Below, piece by piece: positions 38,119 to 46,621 of a stretch of 64,000 nucleotides of DNA. Position 1 is the first letter of the stretch; each line of letters begins with the position of its first letter. Where the stretch lies: positions 26,764-90,763 of the forward strand of contig CABVRZ010000014.1 in the NCBI GenBank assembly GCA_902500775.1, in the 5' to 3' direction. The translations under genes and the position numbers were made by a program. This DNA is from an uncultured Nitrospira sp. Lineage in GTDB: Bacteria; Nitrospirota; Nitrospiria; Nitrospirales; Nitrospiraceae. The notes under the pieces are model-generated. The model was not told the origin of the DNA and made no database searches. It saw nothing but the letters and a program-made list of their open reading frames with translations.

Positions 38119-38661
38119 CTAAAACGCAGGCCTGTCCGGCATGCTGGTAAGATAAAGTGGAAACTCACCGTTCTTGGCATCGGCCACATAGCGTCTCAAA
38201 GCTTCACTCACCACGGGGAATGCCATTGTTTCCCATGGAATCTCTGAGAGTGAAAACAGGCGGACGTCCAGGCTTTCCGCTCCGGCCTTAAACTCCGGGG
38301 TCTTCATCCGCCCACGAAATACCAAGTAGACCTGTCCTATATTGGGAAGGCTCAGTACGGCATAGAGGCCGGTGATCGCGACATCAGCCTGCGCCTCTTC
38401 CAGCGTCTCACGTACCGCGGCCTGTTCAGTGCTTTCGCCCAACTCCATAAATCCAGCAGGAAACGTCCAAAGTCCAAGTCGTGGTTCGATCGCACGACGA
38501 CAGAGGAGGACCTGACCTTCCCATTCCGGAATACAGCCCGCGACAATTTTGGGATTGTGGTAATGAATGCAGTCGCACTGGTTACAGACATGCCTGGGAA
38601 GATTGTCACCCACCGGAACTTTTTGTGTCACGGTCGCGCCGCAATGACTGCAATAGTTCAT
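38119..38661 (-). CDS. NUDIX hydrolase with zinc ribbon
   Basis: The 180-residue protein begins with a zinc ribbon (YCSHCGATV...HVCNQCDCIHYHNPK, four cysteines) and continues with a NUDIX domain (FPAGFMELGESTEQAAVRETLEEAQADV). This layout matches the YeaB/NudC-like group of ADP-ribose or NADH pyrophosphatase-type proteins. SLDVRLFSLSEIPWETMAFPVV near the end is characteristic of the group. Substrate is not determined by sequence. It stands alone, convergent with the region after the PilZ gene. Confidence 0.85.
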   Translation of the reverse strand: MNYCSHCGATVTQKVPVGDNLPRHVCNQCDCIHYHNPKIVAGCIPEWEGQVLLCRRAIEPRLGLWTFPAGFMELGESTEQAAVRETLEEAQADVAITGLYAVLSLPNIGQVYLVFRGRMKTPEFKAGAESLDVRLFSLSEIPWETMAFPVVSEALRRYVADAKNGEFPLYLTSMPDRPAF

Positions 38662-38984
38662 AACCGACGGGTTCCCAGACTGGCTCTACCTAAATCAACA
38701 CCACAGTTACACTGATAGGCATTGGATAACACAATTACCTATGCTTTGCACATCGGGGGACCGCACCCACTCACAACGCTGACTACCCATGGCTACAGAA
38801 ACCAAACGTGGCGGCATGTGTGGGGTTGAACTGATAATCACTGAGGTCTTGCTCAAGTAGTCAGTCCAAGTGCTTATATTTTGACAAGTTATCTGACACC
38901 CACACTTTCACCCTCTTGACTTCTGTACAGGGCAACCTATTGGGTTGTTATAATGTCCTGAACGTTCAGCAAGGATGGCTATCT
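38662..38984 (+). promoter_or_regulatory. Upstream region of lon with extended -10 promoter element
   Basis: The last 40 bases hold TGTTATAAT (38946-38954), a perfect extended -10, 31 bases before the lon ATG. No good -35 lies at the proper distance; TTGACT (38916-38921) is 27 bases away. I see no CIRCE element or convincing sigma-32 promoter. The rest of the stretch (38662-38900) contains no supported gene. Confidence 0.5.
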
Positions 38985-41384
38985 ATGGAAGAGAATATCT
39001 TATCCGTATTGCCGATACTCCCCGTCAAGCAGACAGTCCTATTTCCGGGAATCATGATGCCATTGACGATTGGGCGAGAACGATCTGTTGCCGCCGTCAA
39101 CGCTGCAATGAAAACGGAAGAAAAGACGATCGTTGTGGTGGCTCAACGTGACCCCCAAACTGAGGAGCCCAGTCTGGCCGGCCTCTACTCCATTGGAACG
39201 AAGGCTACCATCAAGCAAATCGGCCAAGCGTCAGAGGGCGCGATCCACGTCCTCGTCCAGGGCTTGGATCGCGTCGTCCTATTGAAAGAAGAACAGTCGG
39301 CACCTTACTCCACTGTGCGCGTTCGAACTCTTGGCCATCCGTCGGATGGCGGGACGGAGGTGCAAGCGCTTCACCGAGCCATTCAAGAACTTGTCTCCGA
39401 GTTGCCCAGGCTGATCCAAGCTCCTGCCATTCAAGAAGTCGGAGCGGTGCTGAGCAACGAAGAAGATTCCGTCGCGCTGGCTTATCGTATCGCCTCGCTG
39501 GTGAATCTCAACGTAGTTGAGGAACAACGGTTGCTCGAGTGTTCCTCGACCCTCGACCTTCTGCGCAGCCTCTACGCTGCACTGTCGAAAGAAATCCAAA
39601 TTTTGCAACTCCGCGAGAAGATCACCCGGGATGCACAGACGAAAATTGGGAAAAGCCAGCGTGAGTACATCCTGCGTGAGCAATTGAAAGCCATACAGGA
39701 AGAGTTGGGAGAGGGTGAGAATGATGAGAACGAGGTGGCTCGCCTCAAGCGACAAATCGCCGAGGCGGACCTCCCCGATCCTATCCGGAAAGAAGTTGAG
39801 CGAGAAGTCACCCGATTAGGCAAAGTCCCCCCGACATCACCGGATCATCAGGTCCTTCGGACTTACCTCGAGCTGGTCCTTGAACTTCCCTGGAGGAAAT
39901 CTTCAGAAGAACATCTTGATCTCTCCAAGGTCCGTGAGGTGCTGGCGGAAGATCACTATGGCATCAAGGAAGTCAAAGAACGGATCGTCGAACATTTGGC
40001 AGTCTTGAAGCTCAACCCAAAAGCCAAGGCCCCAATTCTCTGTCTAGTCGGGCCGCCTGGTGTTGGCAAGACCAGTCTCGGTCAATCGATTGCACGAGCC
40101 ATGAGCCGAACCTTCGAACGATTTAGTCTGGGCGGCGTCCATGACGAGGCTGAACTGCGAGGCCACCGCCGTACCTATGTCGGCTCACTACCGGGCCGTA
40201 TTATCCAGGCGATCCGTCGGGCAGGAGTCAATAATCCGGTCTTGATGCTCGATGAAGTGGACAAGATGGGACGCGATTTTCGAGGCGACCCTGCAGCGGC
40301 ACTGCTCGAGATTCTGGATCCGGCACAGAACCATACGTTCCGTGATCACTATTTGGATCTCCCCTTCGATCTCTCGAAGGTGTTTTTCATCACCACAGCC
40401 AACACACTCGACACCATCAGTCAACCCTTGTTGGATCGGATGGAAGTCATTCGCCTGCAAGGCTACAGCGAGCGAGAGAAGGCCGAAATCGCTCGCCGTT
40501 ACCTTTGGCCAAGACGGCTCAAGGAGGCTGGCATTGAGGAACCGCAAGCGGTGCTCACGGACGAGGTACTGAATCTCGTCATCTCACGCTACACGCGAGA
40601 GGCCGGTGTGCGGCAACTCGAGCAGATGCTGGGACGGTTGACCAGAAAAGTGGCCTTGACGTTTGCAGATCTTCCGGAAAGCCTGGAGCGACAGCCCGTC
40701 GCCATTCTGCCGGATACTCTCGGCGAGTGGTTAGGCTCCGAGCGGTTTATGCCGGAAGAGGCACGCAAGCATCTACCTCCTGGTGTCGCAACCGGTCTGG
40801 CCTGGACGCCGACCGGCGGCGATGTACTCTACATCGAAACGACGCTCTTACCTGGCGGCCATGATCTGACCCTCACCGGGCAATTGGGCGATGTGATGCA
40901 AGAATCCGCACGTGCGGCAAGAAGTTACCTCTGGTCTCATGCTGAAAGTATGGGATTAGATATCTCACGCTTTAAGCGCAACGGTATCCATATCCATGTG
41001 CCCTCCGGAGCCATTCCGAAAGACGGCCCTTCGGCCGGAATTACCATGGCTACTGCATTGGCATCGGCCTACGAAGGCAAAGCGGTACGGAGCGACACCG
41101 CGATGACCGGGGAAATCAGCTTGAGTGGCCTGGTGTTGCCGGTTGGCGGCATCAAGGAGAAAGTGCTGGCGGCCCATCGTGCGGGAATCACGCGAATCAT
41201 CCTCCCGAAAGCCAATGAGAAAGATCTGAAGGATGTCCCACAAGAAGTGCGTGATGAACTTACTTTTATCCTGGTTGAACGAATTGAAGAGGTGCTACCG
41301 GCTGCGTTCAACCCTGACTCGCACGAAGCATCAGTTGGGCATAGCGGAAAAACCGCGCAGGCAGGAACGGTGGCGGACAATTAG
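38985..41384 (+). CDS. lon: ATP-dependent protease Lon
   Basis: Lon degrades damaged and short-lived regulatory proteins in the cytoplasm. The start at 38985 follows AAGGA at 11 bases; a longer frame from 38916 begins inside the promoter. The 799-residue product has the N-terminal LAN domain (LPILPVKQTVLFPGIMMPLTIGRE), AAA+ Walker A GPPGVGKT (356-363), Walker B LMLDEVDKM, and the protease domain with catalytic Ser683 in KDGPSAG and a Lys about 43 residues later in GGIKEKVLAA. The stop codon overlaps the stop of the convergent neighbour. Heat or stress control is likely but not visible. Confidence 0.97.
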   Translation: MEENILSVLPILPVKQTVLFPGIMMPLTIGRERSVAAVNAAMKTEEKTIVVVAQRDPQTEEPSLAGLYSIGTKATIKQIGQASEGAIHVLVQGLDRVVLLKEEQSAPYSTVRVRTLGHPSDGGTEVQALHRAIQELVSELPRLIQAPAIQEVGAVLSNEEDSVALAYRIASLVNLNVVEEQRLLECSSTLDLLRSLYAALSKEIQILQLREKITRDAQTKIGKSQREYILREQLKAIQEELGEGENDENEVARLKRQIAEADLPDPIRKEVEREVTRLGKVPPTSPDHQVLRTYLELVLELPWRKSSEEHLDLSKVREVLAEDHYGIKEVKERIVEHLAVLKLNPKAKAPILCLVGPPGVGKTSLGQSIARAMSRTFERFSLGGVHDEAELRGHRRTYVGSLPGRIIQAIRRAGVNNPVLMLDEVDKMGRDFRGDPAAALLEILDPAQNHTFRDHYLDLPFDLSKVFFITTANTLDTISQPLLDRMEVIRLQGYSEREKAEIARRYLWPRRLKEAGIEEPQAVLTDEVLNLVISRYTREAGVRQLEQMLGRLTRKVALTFADLPESLERQPVAILPDTLGEWLGSERFMPEEARKHLPPGVATGLAWTPTGGDVLYIETTLLPGGHDLTLTGQLGDVMQESARAARSYLWSHAESMGLDISRFKRNGIHIHVPSGAIPKDGPSAGITMATALASAYEGKAVRSDTAMTGEISLSGLVLPVGGIKEKVLAAHRAGITRIILPKANEKDLKDVPQEVRDELTFILVERIEEVLPAAFNPDSHEASVGHSGKTAQAGTVADN

Positions 41385-42649
41385 GAGTCGTAGAAGGCAC
41401 GAACGATCTGAGTCAGATTGAATAACATCGCATGGCGACGCGTATACACTGCATGACCGTAGTAATGGTCCCGCGGATTTGTTGAACCGTTGCTGTCTTT
41501 ATAATCTACGAGAAGGCAGCGGCCTTCGGTAGGGAACCGCACAGCACGCCTGGCACATTCCAGCCATCGTTCGAATCCATCGTACGGCTCAACCAGCTCC
41601 CAGACTATTTTATTCGCGGCCTTTGCTGGTTCCGTCGTCGGTACAGCATCGCTCCCGGCTACCGCGAGTTCTTGAACATAGTCCCCGCCCCAAGCAATCG
41701 GCATCTCCATCGTGACTTGCGGCAATTCCATCTTTGCAAGCCAGGTCTTCCCATCTGTCCGTAAAGTCCGATGGTTTACGATGTGGAGCAGCTTCCCGAT
41801 CCCAGATGGATCCCATCCGTAGCGAACCGGTGCACCAAACGTGGTGATGTCGAGTACGACTCGGTTGAAGAGCGAGGTCGTTTCAAGCAAAGATCGGACG
41901 TGTGTGATAGTGCCGGAGAGTTGCTGCTGACCGGCCTGCACTGCATAAGCGGCGAGAATCTCTAGCAACTTGGGTCGTTTTGTAATCGGGCTTGGACAGA
42001 GCAGATTAGACACCAACCCCAGCACCAGTCCGGCCTGTCCATGGGCCTGTACCAAAATACGGTTTCCCTCGCCGAGGTTCTGAGTTTCACACAGCCTGTG
42101 CAACTCGGCAAGTAGTCTGACAGCAGCTAGCGCCCGCCCCAGATGGTGGTGTTCCGATGACCAAAGCAGTCTGGTACAGAAAATGGGTGTGGCGAGATTC
42201 TTATTGATGGCCTTGCTAAACAGTTCGACGTTGGTATGGGTGAAATTCCCTGCATCCCCGATCTGCTCGTCCAGGAGCATTTTCGTCGTATCATCGTTGG
42301 CTAGTGGTGCCTTGAGCCCACCGGGTAGTAAAGGGATACCATTGCTCTCCTCGCGCATCGCTGCGAGCAACGCATCGACCCCCGACACCCCTCGCGAATA
42401 CCCTCGTTTGAGCCCACCGACCTCATCCAACCGCTGCATACCAAAGAGATCAGTGCCGTGGAGCGAACCGTGGAGAAAGACAACCGCCGCGACTCCTGAC
42501 TGAGACAGATTGCCCCCGCACATAGCCATCGCGTCACCCCAAGCCGGTGAATCTGGTAATGTCACATCCGCCAGATCGGCAACGCTCAACCGATCGCCCG
42601 GATTCTTCCGCGACAGCTCGTCATGCTGAAAATTGTTTTCGATCGGCAT
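41381..42649 (-). CDS. Alpha/beta-hydrolase-like protein with degenerate nucleophile elbow
   Basis: The 422-residue soluble protein has AAVVFLHGSLHGTD (an oxyanion-type HG at 60-61) and ILVQAHGQAGLVLGLVSNLL, which is the position of the family's GxSxG elbow but reads A-H-G-Q-A-G (202-207), with no serine. Later VVLDITTFGAPVRYGWD and LHIVNHRT are reminiscent of lipase-like proteins. It is probably a non-catalytic relative, or uses another residue. The C-terminal part (KDSNGSTNPRDHYYGHAVYTRRHAMLFNL) is a distinct conserved block. The last bases overlap the lon stop. Family call is moderate. Confidence 0.55.
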   Translation of the reverse strand: MPIENNFQHDELSRKNPGDRLSVADLADVTLPDSPAWGDAMAMCGGNLSQSGVAAVVFLHGSLHGTDLFGMQRLDEVGGLKRGYSRGVSGVDALLAAMREESNGIPLLPGGLKAPLANDDTTKMLLDEQIGDAGNFTHTNVELFSKAINKNLATPIFCTRLLWSSEHHHLGRALAAVRLLAELHRLCETQNLGEGNRILVQAHGQAGLVLGLVSNLLCPSPITKRPKLLEILAAYAVQAGQQQLSGTITHVRSLLETTSLFNRVVLDITTFGAPVRYGWDPSGIGKLLHIVNHRTLRTDGKTWLAKMELPQVTMEMPIAWGGDYVQELAVAGSDAVPTTEPAKAANKIVWELVEPYDGFERWLECARRAVRFPTEGRCLLVDYKDSNGSTNPRDHYYGHAVYTRRHAMLFNLTQIVRAFYDS

Positions 42650-42756
42650 GACGAATTACATAGCCGATCTAGATTCAGGACTGCAACCAGGACTGTAGGG
42701 ATCTAGATATGTTGGTGAGGGATACCAGGAGGGCTTGTCTCCTGATCGGGGGACTT

Positions 42757-42935
42757 CAGGCATTGGGCGTTTTGGCATCACAGAAATCGCGGCACAAACT
42801 TTCTGCTCGTCGTCGGCACACCGATCGACGATCTTCAGGTCTTGGAGACATTCCTGACCGATCTCTTCACGCGTCAGTTCGATGTCCTGTTCGCTCTCAC
42901 TCCCCGACCGTTCATGGACACGAAGGTCATGTATG
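42757..42935 (-). pseudogene. Truncated, decayed copy of the gene at 43584
   Basis: The stretch is nearly identical in long blocks to 43627-43799, within the minus-strand secreted-protein gene: both contain the 25-base block from CGCGTCAGTTCGATGTCC onward and CCCCGACCGTTC. Frame-breaking changes and loss of both ends show it is no longer coding. It lies on the other side of the 162-residue gene at 43038, so that gene is bracketed by the intact copy and its relic. The pattern points to a duplication that was partly deleted. Confidence 0.7.
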
Positions 42936-43037
42936 CATGAGAACTACGTTCGCACTCCTTACATCTCGCGTTGCCATTTCCGACATGTAGGAGTACGATC
43001 CACAACATTTACGTACCCTATAACCCGGGGGTGGAAC

Positions 43038-43526
43038 ATGGCAGGGAAGGCATCCTTTTCACCAGACGAGTGGAGCACGTTGCGCGATACACCTCACTTG
43101 GTTGCCGCCGCCGCGATGATTGTCGGCAACAGTGGCCTCGGAACGATTAAAGAAGGCTATGCGACAGCCAAGTCAATACTCGAGGCGCAGCAGAGTCCTA
43201 ATGGGCTCATCAAGGAGCTGGCTTCACGCGGTGAGATCGAGGAAGCGCAAAAAAGCATTCGCAACCAGATCGAATTGACAGACCCCGAAGGGAGCAAGGC
43301 CAAACTTCGAACTCAAGCTCTTGCCAAAAGTACCGCCGCACTCAAATTATTGGCGACCAAGGGTGAGTCCGGCGACATGGACGCCTACAAGGATTGGCTG
43401 ATTCAAATTGCGGACGCAGTGACGAAAGCGGCAAAAGAAGGTGGGATTCTCGGTATTGGCGGTGAACGTGTCAGTGCAGGAGAACAGGCCTTCTTGAAAG
43501 ACCTCTCGACCTCCATTCAGATTTAG
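43038..43526 (+). CDS. Alanine-rich helical protein of unknown function
   Basis: The ATG at 43038 lies seven bases after GGGGGTGG. The 162-residue product (starting MAGKASFSPDEWSTLRDTPH) is soluble, helical and rich in Ala, Lys and Glu, with AAAAMIVGNSGLGTIKEGYATAKSIL near the start and GGILGIGGERVSAGEQAFLKDL at the end. The arrangement suggests a helical bundle, but no family is recognised. It is the only plus-strand gene in its neighbourhood and is bracketed by duplicated minus-strand sequence. Ending with ILGIGGERVSAGE, it may bind a partner protein; no direct evidence. Confidence 0.6.
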   Translation: MAGKASFSPDEWSTLRDTPHLVAAAAMIVGNSGLGTIKEGYATAKSILEAQQSPNGLIKELASRGEIEEAQKSIRNQIELTDPEGSKAKLRTQALAKSTAALKLLATKGESGDMDAYKDWLIQIADAVTKAAKEGGILGIGGERVSAGEQAFLKDLSTSIQI

Positions 43527-43583
43527 TTGGCCCTGCCCTTCTGCCCTTGGTTCCCCAATCACGGGCAGAAAGCTGTCCACGGC

Positions 43584-44033
43584 TTACGGAGTGGATTCTG
43601 GAACGTCCACGGATGATTTGGGTGCAAGCTTCGTTTTCAGCATGACAGCAGTAGCAGTACAAACCTTCTGCTCTTCGTCGATTCGCCGGTCGACGATCTT
43701 CACGTCTTGCAAATATTCTTGAACAATTTCCTCACGCGTCAGTTCGATGTCCTGTTCGCTCTCACGCCCCGACCGTTCGCGGACCCGATCGATCATGTGC
43801 TCCTTGACTAACACACGGATCTGTTTAGCCAGATCAGTCCGAGCCGACAGCTCCGACACACGCTGGCAGACGATCTTCCCTTTCGTGAGGTCACCCTGGC
43901 CCCTCCCGATCCAGTACTGATCTGATGGGTAGGCACCGTTGTCTGACATCGCTGCATACAACATACTAGGGGACCATCCATGAGTGAACCAAAGCCACGC
44001 GGCGATGAAGATAATCCCGGCCTTTTTCTTCAC
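43584..44033 (-). CDS. Secreted protein resembling the LPP20-like family
   Basis: The 149-residue product has a signal peptide (KKKAGIIFIAAWLWFTHGW, cleavage near residue 28) and a mature domain with PYWIGRGQG-like SDQYWIGRGQGDLTKGKIVCQRVSELSARTDLAKQIRVLVKEHMIDR. The alternation of short strands and helices and the DLAKQIRV phrase recall LPP20-type secreted proteins. The tail (STPK-like SSVDVPESTP) is low-complexity. The start overlaps the stop of the preceding gene by four bases (ATGA), showing an operon with the 307-residue gene. A decayed copy lies at 42757. Confidence 0.6.
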   Translation of the reverse strand: MKKKAGIIFIAAWLWFTHGWSPSMLYAAMSDNGAYPSDQYWIGRGQGDLTKGKIVCQRVSELSARTDLAKQIRVLVKEHMIDRVRERSGRESEQDIELTREEIVQEYLQDVKIVDRRIDEEQKVCTATAVMLKTKLAPKSSVDVPESTP

Positions 44034-44953
44034 CGTCGCTCCCCTCCTCTCGACTCACCGAACTGAGACGGCCTCGTCGGAACACGATGAATTATTTCGT
44101 TGCGCGTGCGCGGGGAACCTGCCGAGCCGAGTGATGGAACCATCTCATGTTTTGGCATCTGTGGCGGCCGGTTTCCAGGCGCAGGCGGTTGTCCGGGGAC
44201 CCGTGGTTGCCGGTAAGCGATAATCTGCTGTGCAATGGCAAGGTGCGGATTGGCTGGATAGAGACCACTTGCACTGTTCAAGAGGCCTTGCGGAATCCCC
44301 ATCGGCGAAACGAGCACCCAATTCGTCCAAGCCTGCGAAACCATTGCATTGGACTGCACACGGTTGAGAATTTCCTTCCGCTTCTGTGAGGCCTGGTAGA
44401 TCTGATCCGGCGTAGACGCGGTCCCCAGCGCCTGATTTACCGCCCTGAGCTCCTCTTGCAACTGTTCATTTTCTTGCTTCAGTTCAGCCAGCTGCACACG
44501 AGCATCTTCGTTTTCTCGAAGTGTGGTGATTGCACGCCCGACCTCCTCAGTGTCCATCTGCGCCAGAAGGTTCGCCGTGATGACCACGTCCTCGCCGTCG
44601 AGACGTGTGGTGATCTGTTGATTGAGTACAAGGACTAAGCCGGCAGTGTAGGTACGGATTTCGTCTTTGGTCACGTCCATACCGTTGACGACTGTCACAC
44701 TCTCCAAATACGTGGCAACTTGTTCCAGGGCATTTCGCTTGGCCGCCTCAGTCGCGAGCCGGATCGCATCTTCTCGGGTATCATGGTCGCCCAAACGATG
44801 CTCGCCTTGAGCATTGACGACCCGAATTTCAGCGCGCGCAGGGGAAATGGCAAAGAAACCGGCAACGATGATCAGAAAGAATGAAACGAGAGAATAAGAC
44901 TGGCGATCGACCACATTATGGGGCAACGACGGTTGATGGTATCGACCTGACAT
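44030..44953 (-). CDS. Periplasmic protein with FlgT-N-like domain and coiled coil
   Basis: The 307-residue product has a signal peptide or anchor (SLVSFFLIIVAGFFAISPARAEI), then DTREDAIRLATEAAKRNALEQVATYLESVTVV, which resembles the N-terminal domain of FlgT and related LPP20 proteins, followed by ITANLLAQMDTEEVGRAI, a coiled coil (ARVQLAELKQENEQLQEELRA), and a proline-rich tail. No flagellar genes are nearby, so a flagellar role is unlikely. It precedes the smaller secreted protein in the same operon. The two may form a periplasmic or outer-membrane complex, which is inference. Confidence 0.6.
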   Translation of the reverse strand: MSGRYHQPSLPHNVVDRQSYSLVSFFLIIVAGFFAISPARAEIRVVNAQGEHRLGDHDTREDAIRLATEAAKRNALEQVATYLESVTVVNGMDVTKDEIRTYTAGLVLVLNQQITTRLDGEDVVITANLLAQMDTEEVGRAITTLRENEDARVQLAELKQENEQLQEELRAVNQALGTASTPDQIYQASQKRKEILNRVQSNAMVSQAWTNWVLVSPMGIPQGLLNSASGLYPANPHLAIAQQIIAYRQPRVPGQPPAPGNRPPQMPKHEMVPSLGSAGSPRTRNEIIHRVPTRPSQFGESRGGERR

Positions 44954-45127
44954 CGCCTACCCTGTTCACTTGTACACAGAGATGGAACAGTCTGTTGCCG
45001 TCAGCTTAACATCGGAACCGCAGTTCTACCAGTATTCGGCAAATGCCGTTCCCACCTTGCCTTCCGGAAAATTTGCATGTTAGGGTACCATCTTTAGTAA
45101 TGGAATCCATACGGGTGATAGCCTGTG

Positions 45128-46147
45128 ATGCAACGTTTCGCCAAGACATTTCTCTCCATCTTTGTTGCTCTCCTGTCCGTTTCACTTGAACTCGGTGTTC
45201 ACACGCCCGTCAATGCAGCTCCGTCACCCGGCAACGCTATGGTTCCTGCCGGTTCCGGGACAGAGCATGTCATCCTGTTCGTCCTCGAGGGATTTAGCCA
45301 GGACTCGCTCAAGAGCGGCTCTATGCCAGTCCTCAGTAAGCTCATCAAGGAAGGGTCCGTGACATGGTCAGCCACCGCTGTTCAACCGGCCCTGCGACTT
45401 CCCATGATGGCCTCCCTCGTGACCGGCCTGCCGGTCGAGAAACATGGGATCACCTGGAATTCGTTTGAGTTCAGCCGAGGGTATCCACGCGCCCCGAGCC
45501 TCTTCGACTACTTGGATGTCAGCGGGGGCCGAGACAGCGCCGTCTTTTTTATGGACGAGGCCCTCTATCAACTCGCCAAGCCTGCGCCCTACACCGACTA
45601 TCAACTCTGTGGCGCGTTGCGACCCGAGTGTGGCCCGCAAAAGCTCGTCGCCTACATTCAACAGTATTTTCAGAAAGCCGCAAGCGGTCACGGGTACGGC
45701 CATGCCGTCCATGCGCTCCCACATTTGTTGGTGGTGCATCTCCCTGAAGCCGGACGAGCAGGCGTAACCCAGGGTTGGAATTCGAAGCAGTACCAACAGG
45801 CCCTCAGGACAGTTGATGATGCCATGAGATCCGTGCTGGACCTCTTCAAACACTATAATCTTTTAGACCGAACAACCATTCTCGTGACAGCCTTGAGCAC
45901 CAAAGGAAATGACCCCGGCGGGGAAGTTACACAGGCTGATCCACCGGCTGTTCCCTGGATTGTCTCCGGAGCAGGAATCGCGCGTGGCCAGGTCATCCGT
46001 CAACCGGTCTCCATCATCGATACCGGTGCAACCGTCATGCGAATGCTCCAACTTGAGACCCACACAGAATGGGACAGCAAGGTGATCGAGGAAATCTTTC
46101 ACACTGACAGAGCGACTCGAACTGTGCCTCGTGCCAAAAAGCGCTAA
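45128..46147 (+). CDS. Secreted alkaline-phosphatase-superfamily pseudoenzyme
   Basis: The 339-residue protein has a signal peptide (about 1-31) and the overall layout of type I phosphodiesterase/nucleotide pyrophosphatase proteins: VILFVLEGFSQDSL, MPVLSKLIKEGSVT, MMASLVTGLPVEKHGITWN, LLVVHLPEAGRAGVTQG, RTVDDAMRSVLD and VPWIVSGAGI. Metal and catalytic positions are altered: the usual DG near 54 reads E-G, the PTxT nucleophile site reads P-A-L-R, DxxGH reads G-R-A-G-V and SDHG reads L-S-T-K-G. It is probably inactive and used for binding. A GTG directly before the ATG is an alternative start. It starts the block leading into the HEAT genes. Confidence 0.75.
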   Translation: MQRFAKTFLSIFVALLSVSLELGVHTPVNAAPSPGNAMVPAGSGTEHVILFVLEGFSQDSLKSGSMPVLSKLIKEGSVTWSATAVQPALRLPMMASLVTGLPVEKHGITWNSFEFSRGYPRAPSLFDYLDVSGGRDSAVFFMDEALYQLAKPAPYTDYQLCGALRPECGPQKLVAYIQQYFQKAASGHGYGHAVHALPHLLVVHLPEAGRAGVTQGWNSKQYQQALRTVDDAMRSVLDLFKHYNLLDRTTILVTALSTKGNDPGGEVTQADPPAVPWIVSGAGIARGQVIRQPVSIIDTGATVMRMLQLETHTEWDSKVIEEIFHTDRATRTVPRAKKR

Positions 46148-46153
46148 CCATCT

Positions 46154-46621
46154 ATGCCTGTCGATGATGCCATGAAACACCGTCCTTTCTCCCTCGGCGT
46201 CGCCGTCATTGGCTTGCTGATGATCGTGTTCGTTCAAGAGAGCCTCGCCGGCGACCGGCCAGCTGCTCATCTCCAGGAGCATCGGATCACCATTGACGCG
46301 ACCAAGCTAGTGCCCACGTCATGGTGGCAGATACCTGGCATCACTCCCTCGATCTGGAATTCCGATCCGGAGTCGCTTGATGCCCCCAAAACATCTGAAC
46401 GTCGTGACCTGTCACTCCGGCCCGGCAAGTACAAATTCATCAGCTTCACCTTCGATTTTCCCTTTACTATCGGCCTGAACGGCGCGATCGACTACTCACG
46501 CACCTTAGACCAGTGCGTGCAAGGTCGTGGAACCCAGACCTTGGTCGTATTATGCAAGCGCACTTACCCCCATGGTGGACAACCTGACCCCTATTACGAC
46601 CAGAAACCAAACAATGGCTAA
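46154..46621 (+). CDS. Secreted protein of unknown function
   Basis: The 155-residue product starts six bases after the phosphatase-like gene. It carries a signal peptide (MKHRPFSLGVAVIGLLMIVFVQESLAG) and a mature domain with WWQIPGITPSIWNSDPESLD, RPGKYKFISFTFDFPFTIGLNGAIDYS, DQCVQGRGTQTLVVLCKR and a polar tail. Two cysteines in the last third could form a disulfide. The start may be six codons later, at MKHRPF. No family recognised. Its end overlaps the start of the first HEAT-repeat gene by eight bases, suggesting coupling. Confidence 0.6.
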   Translation: MPVDDAMKHRPFSLGVAVIGLLMIVFVQESLAGDRPAAHLQEHRITIDATKLVPTSWWQIPGITPSIWNSDPESLDAPKTSERRDLSLRPGKYKFISFTFDFPFTIGLNGAIDYSRTLDQCVQGRGTQTLVVLCKRTYPHGGQPDPYYDQKPNNG

